A stretch of DNA of 32,330 nucleotides from Candidatus Altarchaeum sp. GTDB lineage: Archaea > Altiarchaeota > Altiarchaeia > Altiarchaeales > Altiarchaeaceae. The DNA is not shown here. Below: more notes on the stretch, generated by a model. The model searched no databases. It was not told where the DNA came from and saw only the letters and a program-made list of their open reading frames with translations. Within the stretch, counting starts at the first letter, position 1. The DNA is taken from contig JAGWDQ010000094.1 of the NCBI GenBank assembly GCA_018260615.1, forward strand, positions 1 through 32,330, read 5' to 3'.

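Noticed and set aside
14254..32330. Mobile elements as the cause of the long repeats
   Set aside because: The repeat units start and end inside coding domains in frame, have no terminal inverted repeats, target-site duplications or transposase, and match the protein domain register. Unequal exchange within the gene explains them better.
2452..32330. Several separate genes or a frameshifted gene
   Set aside because: The line-by-line reading stays in one frame with DUF11 motifs throughout, and I found no in-frame stop.

Overview
The window looks like the chromosome of an A+T-rich archaeon, possibly of a DPANN-like lineage. The evidence is indirect: a ModE-type winged-helix protein of the kind common in archaea, TATA-like boxes upstream of the left-hand genes, no Shine-Dalgarno-like motif before any of the three starts, a secreted Cys-rich helical-repeat protein, and an enormous DUF11-repeat surface protein rich in N-x-S/T sequons. 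No rRNA, tRNA or phylogenetic marker gene is present, so a bacterial host is not excluded.

Left part (1-1898, minus strand): a short ModE-like HTH gene (30-278), a decayed relic of a second copy of that gene (429-533), and a 454-residue secreted protein (534-1898). The secreted protein has a ten-Cys N-terminal module, a single dockerin-like Ca-binding loop, and about ten 30-residue helical repeats, each carrying two cysteines.

Middle (1899-2451): a divergent intergenic region of 553 bp with almost no G+C. It holds a 54-bp tandem repeat of just over five copies, and the plus strand has no G at all for 454 nt (1977-2430).

Right part (2452 to the window end, plus strand): one uninterrupted reading frame of at least 9,959 codons, still open at base 32330. 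It has a signal peptide, an unrecognised N-terminal region of about 600 residues, then roughly 65 DUF11-type Ig-like domains. From about 14254 the domains are organised in a higher-order repeat: nine distinguishable domain types (called A to I here) recur in the same order about every 1,200 residues. Four such blocks and most of a fifth are visible. The first three are clearly related but diverged, the fourth is further diverged with its register kept, and the last 3,179 bp match the sequence 3,630 bp upstream without a mismatch in the lines compared. That last point is either a very recent nine-domain duplication or an assembly effect at a contig end.

Inferred working picture: the giant protein is an exported, probably glycosylated and disulphide-stabilised fibre on the cell surface that has grown by duplication of single domains and of nine-domain blocks. 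The divergent secreted Cys-rich protein may belong to the same surface system. No catalytic domain and no membrane or wall anchor is visible; the C-terminus lies beyond the window.
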